Assembly (NCBI GenBank): GCA_041563475.1
Contig: JBFFMY010000026.1
Span: forward strand, 1 to 37,340
Source: CAJXZP01 sp041563475
Lineage (GTDB): Bacteria > Bacteroidota > Bacteroidia > Flavobacteriales_G > Salibacteraceae
Direction of reading: 5' to 3'
DNA length: 37,340 bases
Below are positions 17,648 to 26,000 of the stretch, one piece after another; position 1 is the stretch's first letter; each line of letters starts with the position of its first letter. A program made the translations under genes and the position numbers. The notes beneath the pieces were generated by a model. The model was not told the DNA's origin and ran no database searches. It was given only the letters and a program-made list of their open reading frames with translations.

Positions 17648-18016
17648 ATGGCAACAATAAAATTGACAACTGAGGGATTTAAAGAAAAGTTCTTTGATTA
17701 TACTCAAAAACAAGAATGGGATTACAATGGAAAGAATCCTGCAATTATAGATTTCTATGCAGATTGGTGTGGTCCATGTAAGATGGTAGCCCCTATTTTA
17801 GAGGAATTATCCGATGAATATGCTGGGAAATTAGATATATATAAATGCGATACAGAAGTTGAACAAGAATTGTCAGCTGTGTTTGGTATTCGTTCAATTC
17901 CAAGTATGTTATTCGTTCCAGTAAGCGGACAACCAATGATGCAAGCAGGAGCTTTGCCAAAAGAAGCTTTAGTTGATATTATCAATAAAGAATTAGTTGT
18001 GGCAACCGTAGAGTAA
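17648..18016 (+). CDS. trxA: Thioredoxin
   Basis: A 122-residue cytoplasmic dithiol oxidoreductase. The active site WCGPC is at residues 40-44 within IDFYADWCGPCKMVAP, and the cis-proline loop reads IRSIPSMLF. The ATG at 17648 is chosen because a TTG 21 nt upstream lies inside the promoter element. The N-terminus has a short extra insertion (FFDYTQKQEWDYNGKNP) relative to E. coli TrxA, common in Bacteroidota. A strong hairpin terminator follows at 18068-18103. Confidence 0.95.
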   Translation: MATIKLTTEGFKEKFFDYTQKQEWDYNGKNPAIIDFYADWCGPCKMVAPILEELSDEYAGKLDIYKCDTEVEQELSAVFGIRSIPSMLFVPVSGQPMMQAGALPKEALVDIINKELVVATVE

Positions 18017-18023
18017 ATAATAA

Positions 18024-18058
18024 TTCGATAGGATTAAAAATTTCGATAGGATTAAAAA
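18024..18058. repeat. 17-bp tandem direct repeat
   Basis: TTCGATAGGATTAAAAA occurs at 18024-18040 and again at 18042-18058, an 18-nt period in the 3' untranslated region of trxA, before its terminator. Confidence 0.85.
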
Positions 18059-18067
18059 TATTGAGGC

Positions 18068-18103
18068 ACACTATCTTCTTTATTAGAAGATAGTGTACCT
18101 TTT
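18068..18103 (+). terminator. Terminator of trxA
   Basis: A 12-bp perfect stem ACACTATCTTCT / AGAAGATAGTGT with a 5-nt loop, followed by a short T run. Confidence 0.85.
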
Positions 18104-18126
18104 ATTAAAATTTAATTTTAATTGTA

Positions 18127-18156
18127 TTGGATTTAAAACAATTCGTTTTATCTTTG
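18127..18156 (+). promoter_or_regulatory. Consensus promoter of the orphan RNA
   Basis: TTG (18127-18129), exactly 19 nt, then TATCTTTG (18149-18156): a complete match to the Bacteroidota TTG-N19-TAnnTTTG promoter. No ORF follows on this strand for 2.1 kb; the predicted start (about 18158-18160) coincides with the 5' strand of a long-range helix. Confidence 0.8.
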
Positions 18157-18290
18157 CAGTCAGGAATACATTACCCAAACAAATTTCTACACCCAGTGTA
18201 AATCAAAGCATTTAAGAGTAGGGTTAAGTAGATGGTTGAAGAAGACCTTGTCGCGAGACAGGGTCTTATTCCTTCTACTCGTTTTTTTCA
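18157..18290 (+). ncRNA. Orphan structured small RNA (about 130 nt)
   Basis: Between a consensus promoter and a T7 tract lies a folded RNA with no ORF. The 5' end (AGT-c-AGGAATA, 18158-18168) pairs with the 3' end (TATTCCT-tct-ACT, 18267-18279). Directly stacked on this is an 11-bp-class hairpin, AGACCTTGTC / GACAGGGTCT (18243-18266), closed by the GNRA tetraloop GCGA. A small hairpin TACAC-CCA-GTGTA (18188-18200) and a possible ACCC/GGGT helix lie in the 5' half. The 3' arm CTTCTAC can alternatively pair with GTAGA...AG at 18228-18240. TTTTTTT follows at 18282-18288. It does not match 4.5S, tmRNA or RNase P. It could be a 6S-like RNA or a Flavobacteria-specific Rfam family; I cannot decide by eye. 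Confidence 0.68.
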
Positions 18291-18333
18291 ATTACTTTTT
18301 ACTACCCCAAGGAAAATTTCTAAACTATTTTTT

Positions 18334-18723
18334 TTAATAAACCGTTAAAGTATCTGCGATGAGCGAATTTCCAGCACTTTGGAAAAAGTATGGGCCAGGT
18401 AAATCGGCAAAAAAGGTATAGGAAAGTGTGAATATGGGTAATTCTGTGGTACAAATTTCCGGGTTTTTAGGCCGCGAATAAAAGGCTTGAAGCTGAATCA
18501 ATTGACCCACTTTTTTGGCTTTTATATTGTGTGGTTTAGAGCATCCATTTTCTCCTGTAAATTGGACTTTAACTTCCACATTATTTCCTGAATTAACTGT
18601 CGAAGGGCATGAGATTGAAATTATTTGACTTTCAATTACTTCGATTGTGCTATCAGAATTATTGGTGCAGGATTCAAAACACACCAAATTTACGCTTAGA
18701 AGAATAAAACAAATGAATTTCAT
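18334..18723 (-). CDS. Small putative lipoprotein, unknown function
   Basis: A 129-residue protein with a short N-terminal hydrophobic segment followed by FESC, a poor but possible lipobox with Cys at residue 19, then a Ser/Asn-rich linker. The rest looks like a single beta-rich domain with two cysteines (ISCPST, ENGCSKPH) and one more (EICTTELP). I do not recognise a family. Its ATG overlaps the stop of the upstream hydrolase gene (TAATG), indicating translational coupling and a linked function. It is convergent with the orphan RNA, whose T tract ends about 45 nt away. Confidence 0.7.
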   Translation of the reverse strand: MKFICFILLSVNLVCFESCTNNSDSTIEVIESQIISISCPSTVNSGNNVEVKVQFTGENGCSKPHNIKAKKVGQLIQLQAFYSRPKNPEICTTELPIFTLSYTFFADLPGPYFFQSAGNSLIADTLTVY

Positions 18724-20156
18724 TAATGGGTTATGGTTACTTTATTAATGAAAATCTTACTTGAAGTAGTTACCTTAACAAAATATATTCCCGGTTGGAT
18801 ATTCCGCACCGGAAAAGAATAGAATCGGTTCATTACATCCGATAAAACCATCTTTCCATCTAGGGAAAAAACCTCAATGCTACTTGCTCCATCGCTTGGG
18901 ATTTGCACATTTAATATTTCAATGACCGGATTTGGATATACTACTGATTCTGTACTTATTTTAAGGTCAGAAACAGAGCTAGGTGATTTGCAATCGGTAC
19001 GTCTATCATTGATATAATCGATTAATTTACCAAAGGCCGGTATAACACAATCTAAATGGGAATAATTCCCAATATCCTCTATTTCTAAATCGGTAACTCC
19101 ATTTAGGGTCATTGCATCATAGGCGTCAAGAGAGTTTTGTTGAAATACAAGTTCATCTGCATAGCAGTAAAGTAGATTAACCGGAAAAGCAGGTGTCCAA
19201 TCATAAATATTATTAGCCAAAAGGGCCTGCCAAACGGGAGTGCTTTTTGAAATAGAATCAGCAAAAAATGCACTTACAAATGAAGGGGTTAGATATTGAC
19301 TCGCTTTACCCGGCAATAATGGATTCACAACATCAAAAGCGTAAGCCCCATTTAATAGTGGAGGTATTAACGTATCGTAAGGTGATTGCAGTAAATCGCT
19401 TGGTTGGGAATAAATATTTCCATAAACATATTCATACGATTGAATTAAATAGACCACCAAAGCCGGATAACCAAAAGTTATGTCGTTTAGGACCGTTTTA
19501 GTTTGGCCTTCGATATTATATAGACCAGACATTGGAATTAATCCTGCGATATTAAACTCCGTTTGCAATTGATTATCTTGAATATACTTTGCGGTAGCCA
19601 TTGCGCTATGGCCTCCCTGAGAGTACCCCGTTAAGAATATTTCATTACTAAAATCAAAGGGTAACGAATCCGCTACAAATTCTTTCGCAGCGCGTAAAAT
19701 ATCTACACAGGCTGTAGCTTCAGATGCTGCGTGTTGTAAGGGATGATATCCGAATTGAGAATCACCTAATCCTAAATAATCGGGCATGGCCACAACCACT
19801 CCTCTTGATGCTAATGCTTTACCCAAATCCGATTCTTGATTGCTAGAGGACGGAATGTCTGTTTTTAACAAAACGGCTCCATGGGCATACAGCGCAATAG
19901 GAATACTATCACATAATGGGCTAATCGGAACAGCGATCATACCAGAAGCAACCGTTGGATTTCCACTAACATCAACGGTATTGTAGGTCACTTTGTAGTA
20001 ACGAACATGGTAATCGGCTTCTGTAATTCCTGAAAACGTAATTAACGGGGCAGGCAATACCCCAAGTTCGGTGACGTTAATAAGTGTCTGGCTATTTCCA
20101 GTAAAAGAAATTAAAACTAGAAAAGATATTAACGTATTAACAATTTGTGACTTCAT
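18723..20156 (-). CDS. T9SS-exported alpha/beta hydrolase (secretory lipase-like)
   Basis: A 477-residue secreted hydrolase. The chosen ATG at 20156 begins a signal peptide (MKSQIVNTLISFLVLISFTGNSQ); an open frame extends further upstream but overlaps the promoter region and another gene. The alpha/beta hydrolase core shows an ALYAHGAV oxyanion-type strand, VVAMPDYLGLGDS, and the nucleophile elbow GYSQGGHS with catalytic Ser179. HLDC with its preceding Tyr-Ser is a candidate for the catalytic His. The last 75 residues form a T9SS type A sorting domain (VVYPNPVIEILNVQI ... GIYFVKV ... INKVTITH). The substrate may be an ester or lipid; this is not determined. Confidence 0.85.
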   Translation of the reverse strand: MKSQIVNTLISFLVLISFTGNSQTLINVTELGVLPAPLITFSGITEADYHVRYYKVTYNTVDVSGNPTVASGMIAVPISPLCDSIPIALYAHGAVLLKTDIPSSSNQESDLGKALASRGVVVAMPDYLGLGDSQFGYHPLQHAASEATACVDILRAAKEFVADSLPFDFSNEIFLTGYSQGGHSAMATAKYIQDNQLQTEFNIAGLIPMSGLYNIEGQTKTVLNDITFGYPALVVYLIQSYEYVYGNIYSQPSDLLQSPYDTLIPPLLNGAYAFDVVNPLLPGKASQYLTPSFVSAFFADSISKSTPVWQALLANNIYDWTPAFPVNLLYCYADELVFQQNSLDAYDAMTLNGVTDLEIEDIGNYSHLDCVIPAFGKLIDYINDRRTDCKSPSSVSDLKISTESVVYPNPVIEILNVQIPSDGASSIEVFSLDGKMVLSDVMNRFYSFPVRNIQPGIYFVKVTTSSKIFINKVTITH

Positions 20157-20240
20157 GATTAATAAAATGTTAGCTACGTAATTAACAATAATTACGCGGT
20201 GAAAATTGGTTTTTAACACTTGAAATTTAAAAACTTCGGG

Positions 20241-20248
20241 CAAATGTA
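20241..20248 (-). promoter_or_regulatory. -7 element of the hydrolase operon
   Basis: TACATTTG on the minus strand, full match to TAnnTTTG, 84 nt upstream of the hydrolase start; supports the shorter start codon. Confidence 0.5.
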
Positions 20249-20322
20249 TCGAAAAAGATTTTGTTTTAAATCTACTTTGGCAGTCACAAAAAAAGTAGCA
20301 CGCACAACTAAAAAGTAAAAAT

Positions 20323-20487
20323 ATGCAGGAAGAATTAAAACAACGCATCAAAAATTTGAGAGGTCAACTAACCGGAGATATGTTTAATGATATGGAGGTT
20401 AGAGATGAAATTCATAATCTTGAAATGAAATTAAACGGGGTCAAACCTGCCGACTCTCATTTTGATTGTATTGGATGCGGAAGTTAA
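20323..20487 (+). CDS. 54-residue CxxC microprotein
   Basis: Read directly: ATG at 20323, TAA at 20485-20487. The protein begins MQEELKQRIKNLRGQLTG, continues with DMFNDMEVRDEIHNLEMKL, two helices rich in Glu/Lys, and ends HFDCIGCGS with a Cys-x-x-Cys pair. Charged-helix composition, a terminal CIGCGS and an immediate Rho-independent terminator make it a real gene. I have the impression that similar small proteins are widespread in Bacteroidota, but cannot verify this here. Function unknown; the CxxC could bind metal or act as a redox pair. It is divergent from the hydrolase gene. Confidence 0.75.
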   Translation: MQEELKQRIKNLRGQLTGDMFNDMEVRDEIHNLEMKLNGVKPADSHFDCIGCGS

Positions 20488-20509
20488 TTCTTGTGAATTT
20501 AATATTCTG

Positions 20510-20538
20510 AAATCTCGATTTTATCGGGATTTTTTTTT
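20510..20538 (+). terminator. Terminator of the microprotein gene
   Basis: AAATCTCGAT / ATCGGGATTT form a 10-bp stem with one T-G pair and a TTT loop, followed by a run of T residues. Confidence 0.88.
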
Positions 20539-20579
20539 GATTAAAAATTCGTGAACTCAATTTCCAACACGGTTTAATT

Positions 20580-20587
20580 TACTTTTG
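20580..20587 (+). promoter_or_regulatory. -7 element of the symporter operon
   Basis: TACTTTTG, full match to TAnnTTTG, 22 nt before the symporter start; no TTG at N19. Confidence 0.5.
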
Positions 20588-20609
20588 GGAATAGCATAAA
20601 AAAATAAGG

Positions 20610-22022
20610 ATGTCAAAAAAAATAGGATTAGCACTGCATTATCAAATTTTGATTGGTTTAGTGGTTGGAACATTATGGGCTATGTTAAGTGCCTATATGG
20701 GCTGGAGTACCTTTACTGCGAATTGGATTGCTCCATGGGGTGATATTTTTATTGCATCCTTAAAATTAGTGGCTGTTCCATTGGTTTTGTTTTCCATAAT
20801 GCAAGGGATCACCAACTTATCAGATACGAATAGTTTGGGTAGGTTGGGAATAAAAACAATTGCCATTTATATTGTAACCACCATGGTGGCAATTTCAGTG
20901 GGTCTAGTAATAGTTAATATTATTAAACCGGGTGAAAGCCTTTCAGAAGAACAAAGGATTGTGAATAGAATCTCTTACGAAATATGGGTGGAAAAAACTC
21001 CGGAAGTAGAGAAGCTAGATCAATTAAGTTACAGCACTGATCCTAATTATGCCCACCTAGTAACCGAAGCAAAAAGTCAATTAGATCAAGTTGAGACTCA
21101 ATCTGGAATTAGTGAAAAGGTGCAAGCTCATTCCAGTAAAGACGAGTCTCCTTTGCAGTTTATTGTTGAATTAATTCCAAGTAATATTTTCCTGTCGCTT
21201 ACTAATAATAGTATGCTTCAAATCATATTTTTTGCCATCTTTTTTGGAATAGTGACGGTTAGTTTGCCCTATGAAAAGGTAGGTACGGTTATAAAATTCG
21301 TACACGGAATGAATGATATTTTCATCAAAATGGTAGATTATATTATGCAAGTGGCTCCCTACTTTGTTTTCGCGTTAATGGCAGGGAAGGTTAGCGAACT
21401 GGCAGGGGATGATTTAAATGCTGTTTTCGAAATATTTAAAGGGCTTGCGTCTTATTCAGGAACTGTAATACTAGGACTGGGTTTTATGGTTTTCGTATTG
21501 TATCCATTAGTAGTGAAGTCAGTAACCAAAATTGGTTATTCAGAGTTTTTTAAAGGAATGGGACCTGCTCAATTACTTGCGTTTTCAACCAGTTCAAGTG
21601 CAGCTACCTTACCTGTAACAATGGAGTGTGTGACGGATAATTTGGGTGTCAAGGAAGAGGTTTCAAGTTTTGTGTTGCCAATTGGAGCCACCGTAAATAT
21701 GGACGGAACTAGTTTGTACCAAGGGGTGGCGGTTGTGTTTCTTGCACAATTTCACATGATAGATTTGAGTTTAGCTCAACAACTCACTATTATATTAACA
21801 GCTACATTAGCTTCTATTGGTTCTGCGGCCATTCCAAGTGCAGGTTTAATTATGATGGTTGTTGTTCTACAATCGGTTGGATTAAACCCTGCTTGGATTG
21901 CAATTATTTTTCCGGTGGATAGATTTTTGGATATGTGCAGAACGGTTGTGAATGTAACGGGTGATGCATCTGTTGCCTCTGTAATTGCGAAAAGTGAAGG
22001 GATGTTAGAGAATAAAGGTTAA
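20610..22022 (+). CDS. Dicarboxylate/amino acid:cation symporter (GltP/DctA family)
   Basis: A 470-residue inner-membrane secondary transporter importing glutamate/aspartate or C4-dicarboxylates with Na+ or H+. The diagnostic elements are the serine-rich hairpin STSSSAATLPVT, the NMDGT motif at residues 363-367 and the second hairpin IGSAAIPSAGLIMM. The segment FPVDRFLDMCRTVVNVTGD carries the Asp and Arg-region residues that bind the substrate carboxylate. About eight helices are seen. A hydrophilic extracytoplasmic insert of about 70 residues (around 105-185) between early helices is longer than in E. coli GltP. It is followed 9 nt later by yccF. Confidence 0.92.
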   Translation: MSKKIGLALHYQILIGLVVGTLWAMLSAYMGWSTFTANWIAPWGDIFIASLKLVAVPLVLFSIMQGITNLSDTNSLGRLGIKTIAIYIVTTMVAISVGLVIVNIIKPGESLSEEQRIVNRISYEIWVEKTPEVEKLDQLSYSTDPNYAHLVTEAKSQLDQVETQSGISEKVQAHSSKDESPLQFIVELIPSNIFLSLTNNSMLQIIFFAIFFGIVTVSLPYEKVGTVIKFVHGMNDIFIKMVDYIMQVAPYFVFALMAGKVSELAGDDLNAVFEIFKGLASYSGTVILGLGFMVFVLYPLVVKSVTKIGYSEFFKGMGPAQLLAFSTSSSAATLPVTMECVTDNLGVKEEVSSFVLPIGATVNMDGTSLYQGVAVVFLAQFHMIDLSLAQQLTIILTATLASIGSAAIPSAGLIMMVVVLQSVGLNPAWIAIIFPVDRFLDMCRTVVNVTGDASVASVIAKSEGMLENKG

Positions 22023-22031
22023 AGGAATAAT

Positions 22032-22406
22032 ATGCGAACTTTTGGAAATATAATTTGGGTAATTTTTGGAGGATTATTTGTTGCATTGGAATACCTCATT
22101 TCAAGTGTGATTTTAATGCTTACAATTGTGGGAATTCCATTTGGAATCCAAACTTTAAAACTAGCTGGACTGGCTCTTTGGCCATTTGGCAAGGAAGTTG
22201 TACCAATTGAATCATCCTCGGGATGTTTATCGGTTTTAATGAATGTAATCTGGATTCTTTTGGGGGGGATTTGGATTAGTATTTCACATATTTTATTTGG
22301 CTTTTTGTTTGCGCTTACTATCATTGGAATTCCATTCGCCAAACAACATTTTAAATTAGCTGTTTTGGCTATTACTCCTTTTGGAGTGGAAGTTCGGGAT
22401 AAATAG
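22032..22406 (+). CDS. yccF: YccF-like inner-membrane protein
   Basis: A 124-residue protein made of two copies of the YccF unit: NIIWVIFGG ... TIVGIPFG ... LALWPFG and NVIWILLGG ... TIIGIPFA ... LAITPFG. Each holds hydrophobic helices, giving about four membrane segments. The family is widespread and of unknown function. It is co-transcribed with the symporter. Confidence 0.88.
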   Translation: MRTFGNIIWVIFGGLFVALEYLISSVILMLTIVGIPFGIQTLKLAGLALWPFGKEVVPIESSSGCLSVLMNVIWILLGGIWISISHILFGFLFALTIIGIPFAKQHFKLAVLAITPFGVEVRDK

Positions 22407-22542
22407 TTGAATAATCTTCGAAAGGGAAAAGGATTCATGCTCGATAAAGGATATAATGCCATGTGTAATACTTTGTTAAACGAAAGTCAATTAGAATGGT
22501 TTAGTATAGAATACCCTATCTTAGCAATGATTTTGAACTAAA

Positions 22543-22968
22543 ATGAAAAGAATTTTCGCCATATTTCTTACCATGCTGATATTAACTTCTAACTCAGGAG
22601 TGGTATTTGCTACGCATTATTGCATGGGAACTATTGCGGATATTAGTATTGGATATTCTACAGAAGCTCAAAAATGTGATATGGCTGATATGGATGGGCC
22701 ATGTGAACACAATACACATTTGAGTGGATGTAATATTAAGGCGGTAGATTGTTGCTCTGATGATTTTGTTCAAATTCAATTGAATGAATCGTTTGATTCG
22801 CCTATTGCAGTGGAAATGGAGCTAAATTCTCAATTTGTTGCTGCATTTACCGTTGTTTATTTTAACCTGTATGATTTTCAACATGAAGCAAAATCACTAT
22901 ATTTTGATTACGTCCCGCCATTGTTGAATCATGACATTCCTGTTTTGTTTCAGTCATTTTTAATTTGA
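22543..22968 (+). CDS. HYC_CC_PP-type small secreted protein, copy 1
   Basis: A 141-residue protein with a signal peptide (MKRIFAIFLTMLILTSNSGVVFA), then the three motifs that name this Bacteroidota family: THYCMG right after cleavage, a vicinal cysteine pair VDCCSDD, and a C-terminal YVPPLLNHDIP. Between them is a Cys/Met/His-rich stretch (CDMADMDGPCEHNTHLSGC) well suited to bind soft metals. It precedes a copper/silver efflux operon, and a second member follows that operon. A metal-binding or sensing role in the envelope is inference. A variant -7 element TATCTTAG lies at 22517-22524. Confidence 0.82.
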   Translation: MKRIFAIFLTMLILTSNSGVVFATHYCMGTIADISIGYSTEAQKCDMADMDGPCEHNTHLSGCNIKAVDCCSDDFVQIQLNESFDSPIAVEMELNSQFVAAFTVVYFNLYDFQHEAKSLYFDYVPPLLNHDIPVLFQSFLI

Positions 22969-22990
22969 TACCATTTGATAGGTAAATGAA

Positions 22991-23044
22991 TTACTGTTTC
23001 CTTTTTTGGAAACGGTAATAGTGCTAGTGTACTAGCTCTTTTTT
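22991..23044 (+). promoter_or_regulatory. Two consecutive hairpins in the cusA leader
   Basis: TTACTGTTTCC pairs with GGAAACGGTAA (11 bp, one G-T; 22991-23018) around a T6 loop. GCTAG pairs with CTAGC around TGTA (23023-23036), followed by TCTTTTTT. The second looks like a weak Rho-independent terminator between the HYC gene and cusA, so it could end the first transcript partially or act as an attenuator. Confidence 0.55.
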
Positions 23045-23063
23045 ATTATCAAATTGAATCAAC

Positions 23064-26000
23064 ATGCTAAACAAAATCATAAAATATTTTCTTGAAAACA
23101 GACTAGTAACCTTGCTTTTATTGGGCACGTTAATAATCTGGGGAATATCCAATGCTCCCTTTAATTGGAATATTTCTTTAATTCCAAGAGACCCAGTTCC
23201 CGTAGATGCTATCCCAGATATTGGTGAAAATCAACAAATTGTCTATACAGAATGGGCTGGTCGTTCACCACAAGATATTGAAGATCAAATTAGTTATCCA
23301 CTAACTACCGCTTTATTAGGCATTCCAGGGATTAAAACAATTCGGAGTAATTCCATTTTTGGTCTATCTAGTATCTACCTCATTTTTGAGGATGATGTGG
23401 AGTTTTATTGGAGTAGAACACGGATTTTAGAAAAACTGAATTCGCTTTCCAATGGGTTGCTACCCAGTGAAGTGCAACCCGCTTTGGGGCCTGATGCTAC
23501 AGCATTGGGTCAAGTTTATTGGTACACTCTTGAAGGGAGAGATAAGGAAGGGAATCCCACTGGAGGCTGGGACCCGCATGAACTACGCACAATACAGGAT
23601 TTTCAAGTGAGTTATGCACTTACTTCTGTAAAGGGTGTTTCGGAAGTAGGAACAATTGGAGGTTTTGTAAAAGAATACCAAGTGGATATTGATCCAAATG
23701 CTATGAAAGCGGCCAATGTTACCATAGTTCAAATTATGCAAGCCGTTAAAAAAAGCAACTTGGATATTGGAGCCAGAACTATGGAGTTCAATAAAGTCGA
23801 GTACCTTATTCGTAGTTTGGGTTACATTAAAAGCTTAAGTGACTTAGAGGAAAGTGTGGTAAGTGTAACCAATCATGTACCAATCCGAATCAAAGATGTG
23901 GCTAAAGTGTCCTATGGTCCCGCTACTAGAAGAGGAGGTTTAGACAAAGGAGGGTCGGAAGCTGTTGGGGGGAATGTAGTGGCTAGATATGGCGCCAACC
24001 CGCTAGAAGTTATTAATCGAGTAAAAGAAAAGATCACAGAAATTGAAGGTGGTTTACCATCAAAAACTTTGGCTGATGGAACGGTTTCACGCGTTACTAT
24101 TGTTCCATTTTATGATCGAACTGGGCTGATTAAAGAAACTATAGGCACCTTAGAAGAAGCATTATCTCTAGAGATGTTAATTGCTTTATTAGTCGTGGTG
24201 GTTTTGGTCATGAATTTACGCGCGTCAATAATGATTACGAGTTTACTGCCATTGGGAGTGCTCATTACCTTTATAATGATGCGTCAATTTGGGGTGGATG
24301 CAAATATTGTGGCACTTTCAGGTATTGCCATTGCGATTGGTGTGATGGTAGATGTTGGGGTAGTTTTTACGGAGAACATTATCCAACATATGGAGTTGCC
24401 TCATAACATAGGTAAAAGAGGCAAAGAATTGTTGGAAGTAATTTATAAAGGTGCATCTGAAGTAGCCTCTGCAGTTATCACTGCACTATTTACAACCATT
24501 ACTAGTTTCTTGCCCATTTTTGCGATGCAAGCTGCCGAAGGAAAGTTGTTTACGCCATTAGCTTGGACCAAAACATTTGCCATGTTAGCGGCTCTTTTTG
24601 TCGGGTTACTTTTCATTCCAACTTTCGCTCATATAGCATTTTCTTTGCGTTTTGATAAAGGAAGAATGGCAAAAATTTTAAATGGAACACTAATAATTGG
24701 TGGTTTTATTTTGGTTGCTTTTTTTGGAAGTTGGCTTTCAATATCACTTATACTTTATGGGGTTAATAATTTTTTAGAATATAAATGGCCTAAGGATAAA
24801 CGCAAATATGTGAATGTAATCAATGTGGCGATTTCGTTGTTCATTATCATCTACTTCATTGCCTCGGTATGGATGCCATTGGGCGTACAAAATAGCTTCT
24901 TTTTCAATGTCTTATTTGTGGCGGTAACGGTAGGTGTAATTCTGGGTGCATTAATGCTCATTATTAAGTATTATCAAAACCTACTAATCTGGTCGTTAGA
25001 AAATAAATGGAAGTTTTTAACTACACCAATTTTGGTGGTAATTTTAGGCTTAATGTCGTGGCAAGGGTTTAATACTGTTTTTGGATTCATGCCCGAGCTT
25101 GTTAAAAAGAATGGAGTTTGGACGGATTTATCGGAGGCTTTTCCTGGGATTGGAAAAGAGTTTCTGCCTTCGTTAAACGAAGGTTCTTTCTTGTTGATGC
25201 CTACCTCTATGCCACATTCAGGTGTGGAAGAGAATGTAGATGTAATTCGAAAATTAGATAGGAATCTAAATTCTATTCCGGAAATTGATATTACGGTTGG
25301 AAAATGGGGCCGGGTTAATTCGGCTTTAGATCCTGCCCCAATATCGATGTATGAAAACACCATTAATTACCTTCCAGAATTTAAGATTGATGAAGATGGC
25401 CGTAAAATGCGATTTGAAGTTAATTCAGATAATGCTTTTTTATTAAAAGATGGTTCTACCTATACCTATGGGAAAGATAAAATTCGCCAAATTTCTACTG
25501 AGGAATTAGTTGAGGATAAGGATGGAGAATATTTTCGTCAGTGGCGTGAAGAAATTAAATCGCCAGATGATATTTGGGAAAAAATATTGGAGAAAGCGAA
25601 AATCCCAGGATTAACTTCAGCTCCTAAATTACAACCTATTGAAACACGTTTGGTGATGCTAGCTACAGGTATGCGTGCACCAATGGGTATCAAAGTTTTT
25701 GGACCCAATTTAGAGACCATTGAAAAAGTAGGGTATGAATTCGAAAAAATATTAAAAGAAGTTCCCAGCGTTGAAGCGAATGCTGTATTTGCCGATCGAG
25801 TAGTTGGTAAACCGTATCTGGAGATTGAAATTGACAGAGAAGCAATCGGCCGTTACGGTTTAACGGTTGAAGATATGCAAACGGTTATTGGAACAGCTAT
25901 TGGAGGTATGAAACTTACAACTACCGTTGAAGGTCGTGAGCGTTTTCCAGTAAGGGTTAGATATGCACGTGAATTTAGAGATAACTCTGATGATTTGAAA

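Noticed and set aside
18157..18290. Riboswitch or leader interpretation of the structured RNA
   Set aside because: No plus-strand gene follows, and the flanking lipoprotein gene is convergent.
20157..20351. 65-codon upstream extension of the hydrolase
   Set aside because: It would place a signal peptide in the middle of the protein, run through the -7 element at 20241-20248 and overlap the microprotein gene.
22019..22462. 147-residue antisense ORF over yccF
   Set aside because: Composition is a Pro/Ile-rich mirror of the YccF membrane repeats, and the YccF frame is well supported.
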